Shown piece after piece: positions 4,742 to 5,172 of a stretch of 5,172 nt of DNA. The position numbers and the translations under genes were made by a program. Source of the stretch: an uncultured Actinomycetes bacterium (GTDB lineage Bacteria > Actinomycetota > Actinomycetes > Nanopelagicales > Nanopelagicaceae). The notes beneath the pieces are model-generated. The model was not told where the DNA came from. It made no database searches and saw nothing but the letters and a program-made list of their open reading frames with translations. The stretch lies in NCBI GenBank assembly GCA_903932705.1, contig CAIZHC010000243.1, positions 1-5,172 of the forward strand, read 5' to 3'. How positions within the stretch are numbered: the stretch's first letter is position 1; every line of letters begins with the position of its first letter.

Positions 4742-5172
4742 TGAGATTAGGCATGGCTGGAGCAGGTATCCGGCCATGTACCTGATCTTCAAATCTTGGA
4801 AATCTATTTGATTGGCTCTCCCAATCAATGCGCATCTCTTCAATCTCTTCGTGTGAGCGACCAATGAAGTTCCACCACATCACAATTTCTTCGCCAAAGG
4901 GAACTCCACCAAGCAATACGAACTTTGCGCCGCCCGTCGATTCAATCTTGAATTCTTCACTCCCAAGAGGTTGGTAGTAAAGATATTCAACTGGCACTTG
5001 CTCATCATTAACCCTCAAATCACCAGCGACCACCAAGAGCCCATATTCATAACTCTCATCGATTGGTAATTGAGCCATTGTTCCCGCCGGTATATCGATT
5101 TCAGCTCCAACCATCTCTGAAAAGGTTCGTGCGGGAGAGGTGTGTCCAAGTAGTTCGCCAACAAAGAGGCGA
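4707..5172 (-). CDS. Pirin family protein, C-terminal part, 5' end outside window
   Basis: The minus-strand frame is open from the right edge to the stop at 4707-4709, giving 154 visible residues. The Met coded at 5112-5114 is internal, since family sequence (FVGELLGHTSPARTFSE) precedes it. The visible part spans the end of the first cupin domain and the second one. The latter carries the pirin C-terminal signature GGVPFGEEIVMWWNF (88-102) followed by IGRSHEEIEEMRIDWE. A proline-rich tail, GRIPAPAMPNLRL, closes the protein. Pirins are bicupin Fe(II)-binding proteins; some cleave quercetin, others bind regulators or enzymes. The metal-ligand His/Glu residues lie in the N-terminal cupin, which is missing here, so enzyme competence cannot be judged. 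It is convergent with the SIMPL gene, with no intervening base between stop codons. The family call is secure; the role is unknown. Confidence 0.92.
   Translation of the reverse strand, partial: RLFVGELLGHTSPARTFSEMVGAEIDIPAGTMAQLPIDESYEYGLLVVAGDLRVNDEQVPVEYLYYQPLGSEEFKIESTGGAKFVLLGGVPFGEEIVMWWNFIGRSHEEIEEMRIDWESQSNRFPRFEDQVHGRIPAPAMPNLRLTPRGNVSPS

Noticed and set aside
5112..5114. Met codon as the start of the pirin gene
   Set aside because: The frame stays open to the window edge and the residues before it match pirin sequence (SPARTFSE), so the gene is simply cut by the edge.
1..5172. A new defence, mobile or biosynthetic system
   Set aside because: All genes but one small protein belong to familiar housekeeping or accessory families with intact motifs. 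There are no integrases, transposases, terminal repeats, CRISPR repeats, toxin-antitoxin pairs or abrupt changes in base use.

Overview
The window reads as an ordinary stretch of chromosome from a bacterium, most likely an actinobacterium of moderate GC content. I infer the Actinobacteria from several things together. Two genes use GTG starts. Several starts lack a good Shine-Dalgarno site, and one promoter fits a leaderless transcript. The mix of family types is also typical of that phylum: a single-domain exported FMN-binding protein, a single-domain TMEM175, a stand-alone NAD(P)HX dehydratase and an actinobacterial-type pirin. The base composition is clearly lower in GC than in Streptomyces or Mycobacterium, so a small-genome freshwater lineage is a reasonable guess. 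No rRNA or other marker is present to confirm it.

Layout: (1) 1-924 holds the C-terminal part of a CoA-acylating methylmalonate-semialdehyde dehydrogenase (mmsA), cut by the left edge. (2) 1029-1427 encodes a small exported FMN-binding-domain protein, followed by a strong hairpin at 1437-1472. (3) 1544-2146 encodes a TMEM175-family potassium channel, followed after a short gap by a stand-alone ADP-dependent NAD(P)H-hydrate dehydratase (about 2184-2957). (4) 2992-3210 encodes a 72-residue exported, membrane-anchored small protein of unknown function, directly followed by a dienelactone-hydrolase-family enzyme (3221-3907). (5) 3948-4706 encodes a membrane-anchored SIMPL-domain (DUF541) protein with its own probable promoter. 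(6) 4707-5172, on the minus strand, holds the C-terminal part of a pirin, convergent with the SIMPL gene and abutting it with no gap. It is cut by the right edge.

Seven of the eight genes lie on the plus strand with gaps of about 10 to 120 bases. The functions do not form one pathway: carbon catabolism (mmsA), extracytoplasmic flavin chemistry, potassium permeation, repair of damaged NAD(P)H, an alpha/beta hydrolase, a cell-surface SIMPL protein and a cupin. I see no mobile element, CRISPR array, tRNA, rRNA, phage gene or defence system. There is no convincing new system here. The items most worth a second look are regulatory-scale features (a hairpin, inverted repeats, an 11-base direct repeat next to a leaderless promoter, and stop codons of convergent genes sharing one small inverted repeat) and the uncharacterised small membrane protein.
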